NCBI RefSeq assembly: GCF_014274685.1
Contig: NZ_CP060393.1
Span: 1,981,501 to 2,045,500 of the forward strand
Direction of reading: 5' to 3'
Origin: Edaphobacter sp. 4G125
GTDB lineage: Bacteria; Acidobacteriota; Terriglobia; Terriglobales; Acidobacteriaceae
DNA: 64,000 nt
A program made the position numbers and the translations under genes. Below are positions 43,814-53,763 of this stretch, in pieces. The notes beneath the pieces are model-generated. The model made no database searches. It was not told the DNA's origin and saw only the letters and a program-made list of their open reading frames with translations. Numbering within the stretch: position 1 is the stretch's first letter; each line of letters starts with the position of its first letter.

Positions 43814-44644
43814 CTACTTCACAGGCTCCAGACCCATCGGAACCAGCGAGGCTTGTACCTCGGGCTTCAGAAGCCAGTTCAGAAACGCGTGGGCCTCGGA
43901 TCTTCGATTCGACTTCGCCATCACAACCGCACACTGCATGATGGGGGGATAAGAAGAGGTGGGGACCCGGACGAAGGTTCCCTCGGATTTAAACCGGGGA
44001 GTGCTTGCAGCCGTTAGCGAGATCAATCCAAGCTGTGCATTGCCCGATTCCACAAACTGAGCTGCCTGCGCGATGTTTTCGGCGACGACCAGATGCGGCT
44101 TGACGATGTCGTAGACCTTCAGGTGCTTCATGGCGGCAACAGCAGCTTGCCCATAGGGAGCGCGCAGGTCGTTGGCGATTGCCACAGCAGTTACGCGTTT
44201 GTCGGTGAGCGAATCAAGAGTGATGGGTTGCAGGGGCGAATCTTTGCGTGCCCATAGCACCAGCGTTCCGCGAGCATATTGCGTCGGAGCGGTTCCATCG
44301 GCCAGACCTGCGGCCACGACTTTTTCGGGAAAGACGAAGTCTGCTCCCAGGAACAGATCCATCGGCGCGCCGTTAATGATCTGCGTTGTTAGATTTCCGG
44401 AGGAGCCGTAACTGATGACCAGTTTTATGCCGGTCGCTTTCTCGTAGCGGTGGGCAAGTGCGGGCAGAACTGGCTGCAGATCTGCTGCCGCAGCGACATG
44501 CAGTTCTTTTGTCTGCTGTTGCGCGACTCCCGATATCGCAATCAATGAGCAGAGGATTGCTGCTAGCCTCACCAGTTTTCGACGAGTTTTGGGTTCATCC
44601 CGTCGAGTACGATACCCTAACTTAACCCATGAAAGTTGCGACAC
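43814..44644 (-). CDS. modA: Molybdate-binding periplasmic protein
   Basis: Captures molybdate/tungstate outside the membrane for ModBC. The 276-residue protein has an export signal (RRKLVRLAAILCSLIAISG), then ELHVAAAADLQPVLPAL, ISYGSSGNLTTQI and GAPMDLFLGAD, the anion-binding loops of the family; PYGQAA and VARG-like hinge strings follow. I keep GTG 44644 since GGAG lies just upstream; it overlaps the divergent thrC start by 16 bases and gives a long n-region. GTG 44572 is a shorter possibility. Confidence 0.9.
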   Translation of the reverse strand: MSQLSWVKLGYRTRRDEPKTRRKLVRLAAILCSLIAISGVAQQQTKELHVAAAADLQPVLPALAHRYEKATGIKLVISYGSSGNLTTQIINGAPMDLFLGADFVFPEKVVAAGLADGTAPTQYARGTLVLWARKDSPLQPITLDSLTDKRVTAVAIANDLRAPYGQAAVAAMKHLKVYDIVKPHLVVAENIAQAAQFVESGNAQLGLISLTAASTPRFKSEGTFVRVPTSSYPPIMQCAVVMAKSNRRSEAHAFLNWLLKPEVQASLVPMGLEPVK

Positions 44645-46026
44645 ATCAGCTCCGATGTATAGAGTGCGGCGCCAGGATCGATGGCAGCGCCGTCAATAGC
44701 ATATTCCGCTGTCCCGAATGCAATGGTCTTTATGACGTTATTTATCCCTGGTCGACTCTGCCGAACGGTGATACTCCGGCCTCGGATTCCAAGCTTCCGA
44801 ATGCCAGTGCTCTCCGCTGGCTCTGGCAGGAGCGTCGAACCTCGACCCTGCCAGTAGACCAATCCGGTGTTTGGCGTTTCCGCGATCTTTTCCCTATCGT
44901 CGAAGACCTCGATCATGTGGTGACGCTTCGGGAGGGGAATACGCCTCTTTATGATCTTCCGCGTGCTTCAAAGGCCCTTGGCCTCAACTGGGTGCTTGCC
45001 AAGCACCAGGGTATGAATCCAACGGGTTCCTTCAAGGACACGGGCATGACCGCTGCATTATCGGTTGCTCGTGAGCGCGGCTTTGAGTGGGTGGCGTGCG
45101 CCTCGACCGGAAATACCTCTGCTGCGATGGCGGCGTATGCAGCCCGAGCGGGGATGCGCTCCATCGTCTTTATTCCTGAGGGCAAGATCGCCTGGGGCAA
45201 GCTCTCACAGTCGATGGACTATGGTGCGCTTACGGTTCAGCTGAAGACGGACTTCGACGGTTGTGTCAACGTGTTGACGGACCTTGTTAGCCGTTTTCCG
45301 ATCATGCTGCTTAACTCGGTCAATCCATATCGCCTTGAGGGGCAGAAGACTCCAGCCTTCGAGATGCTCGAGCAGCTTGAGTGGCAGGTCCCAGAGCACG
45401 TCATCGTTCCTGGCGGCAATCTGGCCAACGGTTCTGCGCTGGCGAAGGGATTCGCTGAGATTCATCATTTAGGGCTTATTCCACGAATGCCGAAGATCAG
45501 CATCATTCAGGCTGAAGGAGCGAATCCGCTATACCGCACCATTACGGAAAACGGTGGCGAAGAGTTGATCCCTGTGAAGGCAAACACTCGTGCTACGGCT
45601 ATTCGCATCGGGAATCCGGCATCCTGGCGTAAGGCTTTGCGCGCGTTGCGGACCACCGGAGGGTGGTGCGAACAGGTTACGGAGCAGGAGATCGCATTGG
45701 CCAAGGCCGAGATTGGCTCCGAGGGCATCGGCTGCGAGCCTGCTTCGGCAGTTACGCTGGCTGGCCTCAAGAAGCTGGTTGCACAGGGCAAGATCGGCAA
45801 GGAAGAGCGCGTTGTGCTTATCCTGACCGGGCATACGCTGAAGGATTCGAACTACACCATCGACTATCATCGCGGAGAGCTGTTTACAGAGGAGGAAGAG
45901 GCGCAAATCTCTTCTGCGGATAAGTCGCTGCATGCGGCTCTGCGGAAGCCTCCGATTGTGCTCGATGCAGACACGGACACGGTCTTTCGGGCGCTGGAAT
46001 CGCAGATGAAACTGGTCCACGCATGA
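44629..46026 (+). CDS. thrC: Threonine synthase
   Basis: PLP enzyme converting O-phosphohomoserine to threonine. The 465-residue protein starts with a zinc-ribbon-like pair of CxxC motifs (RCIECGAR and FRCPECNG), common in the longer threonine synthases, then the PLP lysine in NPTGSFKDTGM and the phosphate loop GGNLANGSALAKG. It starts with no visible ribosome site, opposite modA. thrB follows with a four-base ATGA overlap, so the last two steps of threonine synthesis are translated together. Confidence 0.96.
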   Translation: MKVATHQLRCIECGARIDGSAVNSIFRCPECNGLYDVIYPWSTLPNGDTPASDSKLPNASALRWLWQERRTSTLPVDQSGVWRFRDLFPIVEDLDHVVTLREGNTPLYDLPRASKALGLNWVLAKHQGMNPTGSFKDTGMTAALSVARERGFEWVACASTGNTSAAMAAYAARAGMRSIVFIPEGKIAWGKLSQSMDYGALTVQLKTDFDGCVNVLTDLVSRFPIMLLNSVNPYRLEGQKTPAFEMLEQLEWQVPEHVIVPGGNLANGSALAKGFAEIHHLGLIPRMPKISIIQAEGANPLYRTITENGGEELIPVKANTRATAIRIGNPASWRKALRALRTTGGWCEQVTEQEIALAKAEIGSEGIGCEPASAVTLAGLKKLVAQGKIGKEERVVLILTGHTLKDSNYTIDYHRGELFTEEEEAQISSADKSLHAALRKPPIVLDADTDTVFRALESQMKLVHA

Positions 46027-46949
46027 GTACTGTCCCTGCCGATCTGACTTCGCTGGTGCCGATCCGGTTACGTCTGCCTGCGACTTCGGCCAACCTGGGG
46101 CCGGGGTTCGACGCACTGGGGTTGGCCATGTCGCTTTACCTCACGATCGAGGCGGAGGTCTCCCAGACAGGGGCATTCCTGATCGAGGCGACAGGACGCG
46201 ATGCCGAGGCCTGTTCGGTGATCGAGAATAACCTCATCTTCACGACCTATGTGGATGTGCTGGCGAATTCAGGGAAACTCGCTCCGCGCCTGCATCTCCG
46301 GATGAAGAACGAGATTCCTTTGGGAATGGGATGTGGATCGAGTGCCGCTGCGCTACTGGCGGGTGTGTTTCTGGCGAATCACTTCGGGCAGCTTGGATGG
46401 AGCAGTCAACAAATCCTGGAAGAGGCTTGCCGAAGGGAAGGGCATCCGGATAACGTGGCGGCCTGTTTTTGTGGTGGGATGACGGTTTCATCCATGTCGT
46501 ATGGTGCTGTAAAAACAGCAACATATGGAGAAAACCTCAACTGGAACCTTTTGTTAGCACTCCCGTCAGCGAGCCTTTCGACCAGCAAGGCTCGGGCGAT
46601 GCTTCCGGCGCAGTACTCCCGGGAAGATGCGGTGGCGAACATTCAGGCTACGGCGCTGCTCGTCTCGGCATTTGCCCTGCATCGCGGAGACTTGCTCTCC
46701 ACGGCGATGCGGGATCGCATTCATCAGCCTTATCGGATGGAGGCGTGTCCCTTGTTGAAGAAGCTTCTTCCGCTTTCGGGTAACGAAGGGATCCTCGGAG
46801 TTGCCCTGAGCGGAGCAGGGCCTTCGGTGCTCCTGATTACCGGAGGCCAGGTTGAAGTCGCCAAAAAATCCATTCAGAGCGCAGTTGAGGGGCCGGTTGA
46901 GGTCGTCCAGACCTCGATTGCAACCGGGGCCGAGATTGGTAACCTTTAA
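46023..46949 (+). CDS. thrB: Homoserine kinase
   Basis: GHMP-family kinase that phosphorylates homoserine, supplying the substrate of ThrC. The 308-residue protein shows the N-terminal motif PATSANLGPGFDALGLA, the ATP loop PLGMGCGSSAAALLAG and the C-terminal LSGAGPSVLL. Its ATG overlaps the thrC stop (ATGA). The order thrC-thrB is inverted compared with the reaction sequence. A strong terminator lies at 47046-47077. Confidence 0.96.
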   Translation: MSTVPADLTSLVPIRLRLPATSANLGPGFDALGLAMSLYLTIEAEVSQTGAFLIEATGRDAEACSVIENNLIFTTYVDVLANSGKLAPRLHLRMKNEIPLGMGCGSSAAALLAGVFLANHFGQLGWSSQQILEEACRREGHPDNVAACFCGGMTVSSMSYGAVKTATYGENLNWNLLLALPSASLSTSKARAMLPAQYSREDAVANIQATALLVSAFALHRGDLLSTAMRDRIHQPYRMEACPLLKKLLPLSGNEGILGVALSGAGPSVLLITGGQVEVAKKSIQSAVEGPVEVVQTSIATGAEIGNL

Positions 46950-47045
46950 GTAACAATTGATTTGGTTACCTAAGATTCCTTTACGTTTTTGATGGAGTTG
47001 CAGTACCTTTGTGCGTGTGAGCAGTTCTGGGGAGGGCTGCTACGC

Positions 47046-47087
47046 CGCCCGTTGACCCCTTTTCAGGGGTCCGGGCGTTCTCGTTTT
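47046..47087 (+). terminator. Strong terminator after thrC-thrB
   Basis: CGCCCG (47046-47051), bulge TT, GACCCCT, loop TTTC, AGGGGTC and CGGGCG (to 47077), followed by TTCTCGTTTT. A 13-bp GC-rich stem plus a T-rich tail. Confidence 0.85.
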
Positions 47088-47156
47088 AACTTGTATTTTT
47101 CCAACTCGTCAACTTCTTTAGCAGCAAGAGGTGCGGACTCCAACAGGTCGAGCGCG

Positions 47157-47556
47157 AAGGTTATCGCAGCGCTGGCTGATGTGATGGTGATCAAGGGCGT
47201 GCCGGGCCATCTCCGTTCGGACATGGCCCGGGTTCGTGGCCCGAGATCTACGCAAATGGCTGGAAGTGACTGGAGCGAAGACGATGTACATCGAACCGAG
47301 CTCGCCGTGGGAGAACGTCTACTGCGAAAGCTTCAACTCGAAGCTCAGAGATGAGTTCCTCAACGGCGAGATCGTTATTCCATCCAGGAACTGAGAGTGC
47401 TCGCTGAACGCTGGCGCGTCCACTACAACACCGTCAGGCCACACTCTTTGCTGGGCTACAAATCGCCAGCGTTGGAAGCATGCCGAGCAGCCGTCTGAAC
47501 TCAGAAATCACCGCGCGACACTAACAAAACTTCTGGTGCAAAACATCGGTCAGACC
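47157..47556 (+). mobile_element. Truncated, frameshifted IS3-type element (3' end)
   Basis: Three frames together give the end of an IS3-family OrfB: KVIAALADVMVIKGVPGHLR (47157-47222), FVARDLRKWLEVTGAK and ENVYCESFNSKLRDEFLNGE (47233-47373), then YSIQELRVLAERWRVHYNTV and PHSLLGYKSPALEAC to TGA 47496-47498. The last DDE glutamate is in NVYCESFNSK. Two frameshifts and loss of the 5' half make it inactive. GGTGCAAAACATCGGTCAGACC-like sequence at 47535-47556 may be the right terminal repeat. It lies between the thr terminator and the efflux operon. Confidence 0.8.
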
Positions 47557-47609
47557 CTTATGTCGCAAGCGTTAAGCGGGATTTAATGTTCTCTTTTTAG
47601 CGTAAGAGC

Positions 47610-48974
47610 ATGATGTGTCTTAATGTCGGAAATGTCCTTCGTATTGGGATCTTATTTATCGCAGCAGTAGATACGGTTGGCATTCCTTTGGTCTCGCAGG
47701 GGCAGCAGGCGGACGTTATTCCAACTCACATATCGCTCACCGACGCGATTCAGAGAGCAAAAGTAAATGAACCGGTGTTTGCGGCCAGCGTAGCCAGCCA
47801 GAAAACTGCTGCGATTAATAGTTATCTCGCCAAAGCGGCCCTTTTGCCATCCGTGACATATCACAATCAGGTCTTGTTTACGCAATCAAATGGCCAGCAC
47901 AGCACAGGGGCCCCCGCAGGGCTTCAGTCTGGTCCCGTTTTTATCGCAAATAATGCGGTTCATGAATATACAAGCCAGGCGTCGATCGGTGAGACGATCG
48001 GTCTTAAGCAGATATCGGATGCAAAGGTTGCTTCTGCTAACGCTGCTCTTGCCAATGCTGAGTTAGAGGTCGCTCGCCGTGGCCTCGTTGCGACCGTCGT
48101 AAGTTTGTACTATCAAGTCGCTGACGCTGAAACGAAACGCCAAATCCTCACGGAAGCCGTGCAGGAAGCCTCAACCTTCACCGACCTCACTCAAAAGCGT
48201 GAAGCTGCTCGTGAAATTGCGCACGCCGATGTGATCAAAGCTCAACTCCAGCAGCTGCAGCGTCAGCGTGATTTGAGTGATGCCAATGTCTTTGCTGAAA
48301 AGGCCCGACTGGAACTGGCGGTGTTGCTATTTCCGGACCCCCGGACGCTATTCTCCACTGATCCGCCTGGTACTGCTGCGGTACTTCCAACACAGGATGA
48401 GGTGAATCGTCTCGCATCCGCTAATAATCCGGAGATTCGGAGTGCGCTTGCAGGTCTTAAGGCGAGCAACGCCGCGGTTACTTCTGCCAGGGCTGCCTAC
48501 CTTCCTGATCTTGCTCTCAACTTTTTATATGGAATCGATGCGCCACAGTTCGCGAAACGCGGTGCTGGTCCCGATTATGCCAAAAATCTTGGTTATTCGA
48601 TTATGGGAACAGTCGACATTCCGGTTTGGGACTGGTTTTCTACTCAGAAACGTGTAAAGCAGAGTGAAATTCAGCGGGATGTCGCGAAAGTCACCCTGAC
48701 AGCTGCACAGCGGCGGTTGATTGCCAACATTGATGAGGCTTACTCCGAAGCCGCAGCCGCGCAGAACCAGCTGGCGCTTCTCGATCAAAGTGTCCAGACT
48801 GCCGCCGAAAGCCTTCGGCTAACGAAATTGCGCTATACCGCGGGTGAATCCACGGCGCTCGAGGTTGTCGACGCCCAAAATTCGTACCTGACCACAGAGA
48901 CCGCTCGTGCGGGCGGTATCGTTCGCTATGAATCCGCTCTTGCAGCACTCCAACTTTTGACAGGAACTTTGTGA
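47610..48974 (+). CDS. TolC-family outer membrane efflux protein
   Basis: A 454-residue outer membrane channel with a signal peptide at the N-terminus and two long repeat halves rich in alanine and glutamine (ANAELEVARRGLVATVVSLY, and KLRYTAGESTALEVVDAQNS near the end), the OEP pattern. It works with the adaptor and pump encoded next; the adaptor start overlaps its stop by four bases (GTGA). ATG 47610 or the next ATG at 47613 could start it. The substrate of the system is unknown. Confidence 0.9.
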   Translation: MMCLNVGNVLRIGILFIAAVDTVGIPLVSQGQQADVIPTHISLTDAIQRAKVNEPVFAASVASQKTAAINSYLAKAALLPSVTYHNQVLFTQSNGQHSTGAPAGLQSGPVFIANNAVHEYTSQASIGETIGLKQISDAKVASANAALANAELEVARRGLVATVVSLYYQVADAETKRQILTEAVQEASTFTDLTQKREAAREIAHADVIKAQLQQLQRQRDLSDANVFAEKARLELAVLLFPDPRTLFSTDPPGTAAVLPTQDEVNRLASANNPEIRSALAGLKASNAAVTSARAAYLPDLALNFLYGIDAPQFAKRGAGPDYAKNLGYSIMGTVDIPVWDWFSTQKRVKQSEIQRDVAKVTLTAAQRRLIANIDEAYSEAAAAQNQLALLDQSVQTAAESLRLTKLRYTAGESTALEVVDAQNSYLTTETARAGGIVRYESALAALQLLTGTL

Positions 48975-50257
48975 GCCAGATTATGAATACGGTGATCCGC
49001 TTAGCACGTAAAAGCACAAAATATACAACGTATCTGCTAGTAGTCAGCCTGTTTCTTGCTGGCTGTAAGCAGCCGGACAATAGCAATACAGCAGCTTTGG
49101 TCACGGTACAGGCCGAAAAACCGGAGAAAGCGGAGATATCGGAACATATTATGGCCGACGCAAGTCTCTCTCCGCTTGCGCAGGCGGCGATCGCTCCGAA
49201 GCTCACGGCACCGGTACGAAAATTTTTTGTTCAGCGGGGATCAAAAGTCAAGGAAGGCGATCTGCTGGCCGTTCTCGAGAATCGTGATCTTGCGGCACAG
49301 GTTGTCGATAATAAGGGCCAGTTCGATGCAGCCGAAGCCGCATATAGCATGCAGACGAAGGCGCAGGTCCCTGAGGACTATCGAAAGGCCGAACTGGATA
49401 TGGCCCAGGCCAAAGCTCAATTGCAGCTTCAGGAGGGGATAGTAGCTGCGAGAAAGAGGCTGCTCGACGAGGGTGCGATTGCGGGGCGAGATTACGATAC
49501 GGCGGTCGCAGCTTTGGTGCAGGCGCGCGCCACTTTTGACGTCGCCCAAAACCACTTTAGTTCGCTTCAAAACGTCAGCCGCGAAGCGACCTTGAAGCAG
49601 GCGGCGGGACAACTTTCCTCGGCGAAGGGGAAATATCTGGCGGCAGAGGCTCAGGTTTCTTACTCCGAAATTCGCAGCCCGATTTCGGGTGTTGTCACCG
49701 ATCGTCCATTGTTTGCTGGTGAGACAGCGAACACCGGCAGCCCCCTTATCACGGTAATGGATACATCTGCCTTACTTGCAAAGGTTCATCTGGCACAGAC
49801 GGTGGCCCAACGTCTCAGCCTTGGAGACGAAGCGTCTATTTTGGTGCCAGGCGTTTCTGATCCGGTTCCCGCAAAAGTATCTCTTATCAGTCCTGCTCTC
49901 GATCCAGGCAGCACGACTGTCGAAGTCTGGCTGCGGCTTGATAACAAGGCTGGCAAGTATAAAGCGGGAACTCCAGTGCGTACTTCCATCACGGGACGAA
50001 CAATTCCAAATGCGATCAAGATCCCCCTCACCGCGGTTCTTACAGGACAAGATGGATCGAAGTCCGTCATGGTCGTAGGCAGTGATGGTGTTGCTCACAA
50101 GAAGGGAGTCCAGCTAGGGATCAACGATGGGGAAGACGTTCAAATCACTCAGGGATTGACGGGATCCGAAATGGTTATCACTACGGGTGCCTATGGACTG
50201 GATGATGGAACAAAAGTAACGATCGGCAAACCAGATGCCGGTGGAGAAGACAAATAA
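48971..50257 (+). CDS. RND efflux periplasmic adaptor lipoprotein
   Basis: A 428-residue membrane fusion protein that links pump and outer membrane channel. The signal ends at a lipobox (SLFLAGC), so it is a lipoprotein. FFVQRGSKVKEGDLLAVLEN is the first lipoyl half, a long alanine/glutamine-rich hairpin follows, and AEAQVSYSEIRSPISGVVTD the second. GTG 48971 overlaps the upstream TGA and has AGGAA upstream; ATG 48983 is an alternative. Its stop overlaps the pump start by one base (TAATG). Confidence 0.92.
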   Translation: MSQIMNTVIRLARKSTKYTTYLLVVSLFLAGCKQPDNSNTAALVTVQAEKPEKAEISEHIMADASLSPLAQAAIAPKLTAPVRKFFVQRGSKVKEGDLLAVLENRDLAAQVVDNKGQFDAAEAAYSMQTKAQVPEDYRKAELDMAQAKAQLQLQEGIVAARKRLLDEGAIAGRDYDTAVAALVQARATFDVAQNHFSSLQNVSREATLKQAAGQLSSAKGKYLAAEAQVSYSEIRSPISGVVTDRPLFAGETANTGSPLITVMDTSALLAKVHLAQTVAQRLSLGDEASILVPGVSDPVPAKVSLISPALDPGSTTVEVWLRLDNKAGKYKAGTPVRTSITGRTIPNAIKIPLTAVLTGQDGSKSVMVVGSDGVAHKKGVQLGINDGEDVQITQGLTGSEMVITTGAYGLDDGTKVTIGKPDAGGEDK

Positions 50258-53200
50258 TGCTACAGCCTCAAGATACTTCTCAAGACCGCCCCTTCTGGTT
50301 AGTACGATTCCGTGGTCCGATCTTCTTCTTTCTGATTGTCCTTTCTCTCGCCGGTATCTATGCAGCCCAACAGGTGCCGATTTCGGTGTTTCCGGATACC
50401 AACTTCCCCCGTGTCGTGATTGGCGTGGACAACGGTGTCATGCCTGTTGAGCAGATGCAGGTCACCATCACGAAACCGATTGAAGATGCCATCAACTCCG
50501 TCCCTGGTCTGTTGACGGTACGCTCAACGACGAGTCGTGGCTCAGCGGAGGTGAGCCTCTTTTTTGACTGGAAAGTCGATATGTTCCACACGCTCCAACT
50601 GGTCGATGCGGCGCTCAGCAAGGTGCGGCAAACCATCCCTACAACAGCAGTTATCACGACCAATCGACTTACGTTCGCTACCTTTCCGATCCTCGGGTAC
50701 AGCCTTACTTCAGATCGCTTGTCACAGACTCAGCTATGGGAACTCGCAACGTACCAGTTGAAACCTCCTTTGAACCGCGTGGCTGGTGTAAGCACAATCA
50801 CGGTGCAGGGAGGCAAGGTCCCGGAATTCCATATCGTGCCGAACATGGCGCGCATGCAGATCGCAGGTGTGACGATCCTCGACTTGGCAAATGCTGTTCA
50901 AGCGTCAAACATTATTGATTCACCTGGTCTCTACGAGTCGAATCATCAACTGATTCTCGGCCTCGTCGGAGCGCAGGCCCATGATGGAGATCAATTGGGG
51001 AGGCTCGTCGTGAAGACCACCGCAGGCGGCGCTCCGGTTAGAGTCTCAGATGTCGCGACTGTTCACCCTGGAGTACTTCCGGTTTATACCGCCGTTACTG
51101 CGAATGACAAGCCGGCAGTACTGCTTAATGTCACGCGTCAACCTGTGAGCAATACCGTTTCAGTTGCAGATGCGGTTGCTGCGAAAGTGCAACAGCTTAT
51201 GAAGACGCTTCCTCCCGGCGTCAAGCTCGAGCCATATTACGATCAGTCCGAGCTCGTCCGAGAGAGTATCCGCAGTGTCCGAGACGCCATCCTCATCGGT
51301 CTTGGACTAGCCTGCATCATCCTCTTCCTGTTTTTGGGAGACTGGACCTCGTCCTTAGTGGCGGGACTTGTCATTCCCGTTACCGTCGCAATTACCATTC
51401 TGTTTCTTTGGATGATCGGAGAAAGCTTTAACCTGATGACGCTCGGTGGCCTTGCAGCTGCGATCGGACTGGTGATCGACGACGCAATTGTGGTTGTCGA
51501 GAACATAGTCCTTCATCGCGACCATGGCGAGACTCGAGCACAAGCGGCTCGGCTAGCCTTGAAAGAGATCGCCGTGCCTCTTGTGGGATCTACGATCACC
51601 CCCGTTGTCGTTTTTCTTCCGTTAGTGTCCGTAACGGGTGTCACGGGTAGCTTCTTCCGCGCGTTGGCTATCACGATGACCGTTGCTTTGTTGACCTCTC
51701 TTCTGCTGGCCGTGACGTGGACACCGGCCTTGAGTCTGGTACTACTCCGCGAACGTTCGGCCGATGGAAATAGATCTCATGAAGAGCACGGGCGTCTGAT
51801 GCGAACGATCCTTCAATGGCATGAAAAAGGGCTCGGTTGGTCACTTAGTCATCCGCTCGTCCTCCTTGGCTTGTGTGTCGTACTCGTCTTTGCGAGCTGG
51901 TTCTCCTATAAAGCTCTCGGATCAGATCTTCTGCCAGCCATGGACGAAGGCGGTTTTATTCTCGATTACATCATGCCCGCCGGAAGTTCCCTGACTGAAA
52001 CCAATCGTGTCCTAGAGCATGTGGAACGCATTCTCCACAAGATGCCTGAGGTGGAGAGCACCTCTCGCCGTACCGGCTTGCAGATGGGATTAGCCGCTGT
52101 AACCGAAGCAAACACTGGCGATATCACCGTGAAACTGAAGACAAAGCGCGACCGCGGGATCGATGAGGTCATGGCGGACGCACGTGCTGAGATCAAAAAA
52201 ACTGAACCTGCGCTCGACGTTGAGTTTACTCAGGTCCTGCAGGACATGATCGGCGATTTGTCGAATGCTCCAGAACCGATTCAGATCAAGGTATTCGCCA
52301 ATGACCCGGTTCTTCTTTCTGAACTAGGCCCAAGGATTGGAGATGCCATCAGCAAGATAGGTGGCGTTGTCGATATACAGAACGGAATCGACAACACGAT
52401 TAGTGGACCAGCAACCAACTTTCAGATCGATCCAAGTGTCACTGCCCGGTTGGGTTTCACTCCCGTTGAAGTTGCGGAGGATGCAACCTCAATACTCGAC
52501 GGAGTAACAACCACAGATCCGTTGATTGCAAACGGACGGCCGTACACCGTTCGAGTGCGGCTCGGAGACGAAACCCGCCAGTCTCTTGATACGATCCAGA
52601 ACACCGTATTCAATAGCGCCAGCGGAAAGCTAGCCAATATTGGCTCCCTGGCACAGATCACACAGCTTCCTCCTCAGAATGAGATTAAGCGAGAGAATCT
52701 GGAGCAACTGATTACGGTGACTGCCCGCCTTGAAGGGTCAGATCTAGGAACAGCGATCTCTAAGGTTCAGCAAACGATTCAGGCGATGCACCTGCCGCCG
52801 ACTGTTCGCATCGAGTACGGTGGCACATATCAGGAACAACAACAGTCTTTCCATGAACTTCTTCGTGTATTACTGCTTTCCCTTGCTCTAGTATTTGGAG
52901 TTCTACTTGTCGAATTTCGAAACTTCTACGCTCCAGCTGCGATTCTGACCTCGTCAGTCCTGTCGATTGCCGGCGTTGTCTTTGCGTTGATGTTGACAGG
53001 AACAACCTTCAACGTCGCCTCGTTCATGGGGCTGATTATGGTCATCGGTATTGTGGCGAAGAATGGCATCCTGCTGCTTGATGCGGATGAACGATATCGT
53101 CGGGAAGGAGTTTCTGCACGCGACGCCATGATGCATGCAGCACAACGCCGTTTGCGCCCGATCCTTATGACAGCGACCGCCGCAATCTGCGGAATGTTGC

Positions 53201-53352
53201 CCTTGGCCTTTGCGCTAGGCTCAGGCTCTCAGATGCTACAACCTCTCGCTATCGCGGTTATCGGAGGATTGGCGATTTCAATGATACTGAGTCTCATCGT
53301 AACCCCAGTGGTTTACTACCTGTTGACGCGGTCACATTCCCAGGCGTCGTAA
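50257..53352 (+). CDS. RND family efflux pump (AcrB/HAE-like)
   Basis: A 1031-residue inner membrane proton-driven exporter with twelve expected helices and two large periplasmic loops. Proton-relay aspartates lie in GLAAAIGLVIDDAIVVVENI (helix 4); the helix 11 region reads GLIMVIGIVAKNGILLLD. The N-terminus FRGPIFFFLIVLSLAGIYAA and PISVFPDTNFPRVVI fit the pump family; GNxP variations suggest a subgroup distinct from E. coli AcrB. No local regulator accompanies the three-gene operon, and a transposon remnant sits upstream. Confidence 0.93.
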   Translation: MLQPQDTSQDRPFWLVRFRGPIFFFLIVLSLAGIYAAQQVPISVFPDTNFPRVVIGVDNGVMPVEQMQVTITKPIEDAINSVPGLLTVRSTTSRGSAEVSLFFDWKVDMFHTLQLVDAALSKVRQTIPTTAVITTNRLTFATFPILGYSLTSDRLSQTQLWELATYQLKPPLNRVAGVSTITVQGGKVPEFHIVPNMARMQIAGVTILDLANAVQASNIIDSPGLYESNHQLILGLVGAQAHDGDQLGRLVVKTTAGGAPVRVSDVATVHPGVLPVYTAVTANDKPAVLLNVTRQPVSNTVSVADAVAAKVQQLMKTLPPGVKLEPYYDQSELVRESIRSVRDAILIGLGLACIILFLFLGDWTSSLVAGLVIPVTVAITILFLWMIGESFNLMTLGGLAAAIGLVIDDAIVVVENIVLHRDHGETRAQAARLALKEIAVPLVGSTITPVVVFLPLVSVTGVTGSFFRALAITMTVALLTSLLLAVTWTPALSLVLLRERSADGNRSHEEHGRLMRTILQWHEKGLGWSLSHPLVLLGLCVVLVFASWFSYKALGSDLLPAMDEGGFILDYIMPAGSSLTETNRVLEHVERILHKMPEVESTSRRTGLQMGLAAVTEANTGDITVKLKTKRDRGIDEVMADARAEIKKTEPALDVEFTQVLQDMIGDLSNAPEPIQIKVFANDPVLLSELGPRIGDAISKIGGVVDIQNGIDNTISGPATNFQIDPSVTARLGFTPVEVAEDATSILDGVTTTDPLIANGRPYTVRVRLGDETRQSLDTIQNTVFNSASGKLANIGSLAQITQLPPQNEIKRENLEQLITVTARLEGSDLGTAISKVQQTIQAMHLPPTVRIEYGGTYQEQQQSFHELLRVLLLSLALVFGVLLVEFRNFYAPAAILTSSVLSIAGVVFALMLTGTTFNVASFMGLIMVIGIVAKNGILLLDADERYRREGVSARDAMMHAAQRRLRPILMTATAAICGMLPLAFALGSGSQMLQPLAIAVIGGLAISMILSLIVTPVVYYLLTRSHSQAS

Positions 53353-53540
53353 AGCTCACTCAAGTAAAAGACCCGCCCGATAGTGTGCCCCGACATCGGC
53401 CAAACGACAGGTGCTGAGTAAGGCGGTGGATGTATTGTTCAATCGCACGTCCCTAGCAGGTAGTCTCTCAATGAGACAGGAGTGTCACCATTTCAAACCG
53501 GAGCTGCCCCGATTTTCGCTGTAAGTGATTGATAATTCTA

Positions 53541-53615
53541 TGGTGGGCACAGCAGGATTCGAACCTACGACTTCCACCGTGTGAAGGTGGCACTCTACCG
53601 CTGAGTTATGCGCCC
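53541..53615 (-). tRNA. tRNA-Val (CAC)
   Basis: Read on the minus strand: acceptor GGGCGCA pairs with TGTGCCC, discriminator A, encoded CCA. The anticodon stem is CCACC/GGTGG with loop TTCACAC, giving anticodon CAC. The D-loop (AACTCAGCGGTAGAGT) and T-arm (GTTCGAATCC) consensus are intact. 75 nucleotides including CCA. Confidence 0.97.
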
Positions 53616-53763
53616 TTATAGGGGGAACAAAAAAGACGATGAGGTCTTCCTGTTTCTATTCAAGATAGCATCTTCATTGACCATCTCTCAATAAGCCAGC
53701 TAAGAGATTGAAATGATTGGAACAGCTTGACGGAGATAGGTGGACGATACAATACCGTAACGA

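Noticed and set aside
44572..44629. A molybdate or cofactor riboswitch in the modA/thrC divergent gap
   Set aside because: There is at most 57 bases, with no hairpin large enough and no ModE-like palindrome.
46989..47354. 121-codon open frame after thrB
   Set aside because: Only its middle (47157-47222) has homology, to an IS3 transposase, and it then leaves the correct frame; the first part runs across the thr terminator.
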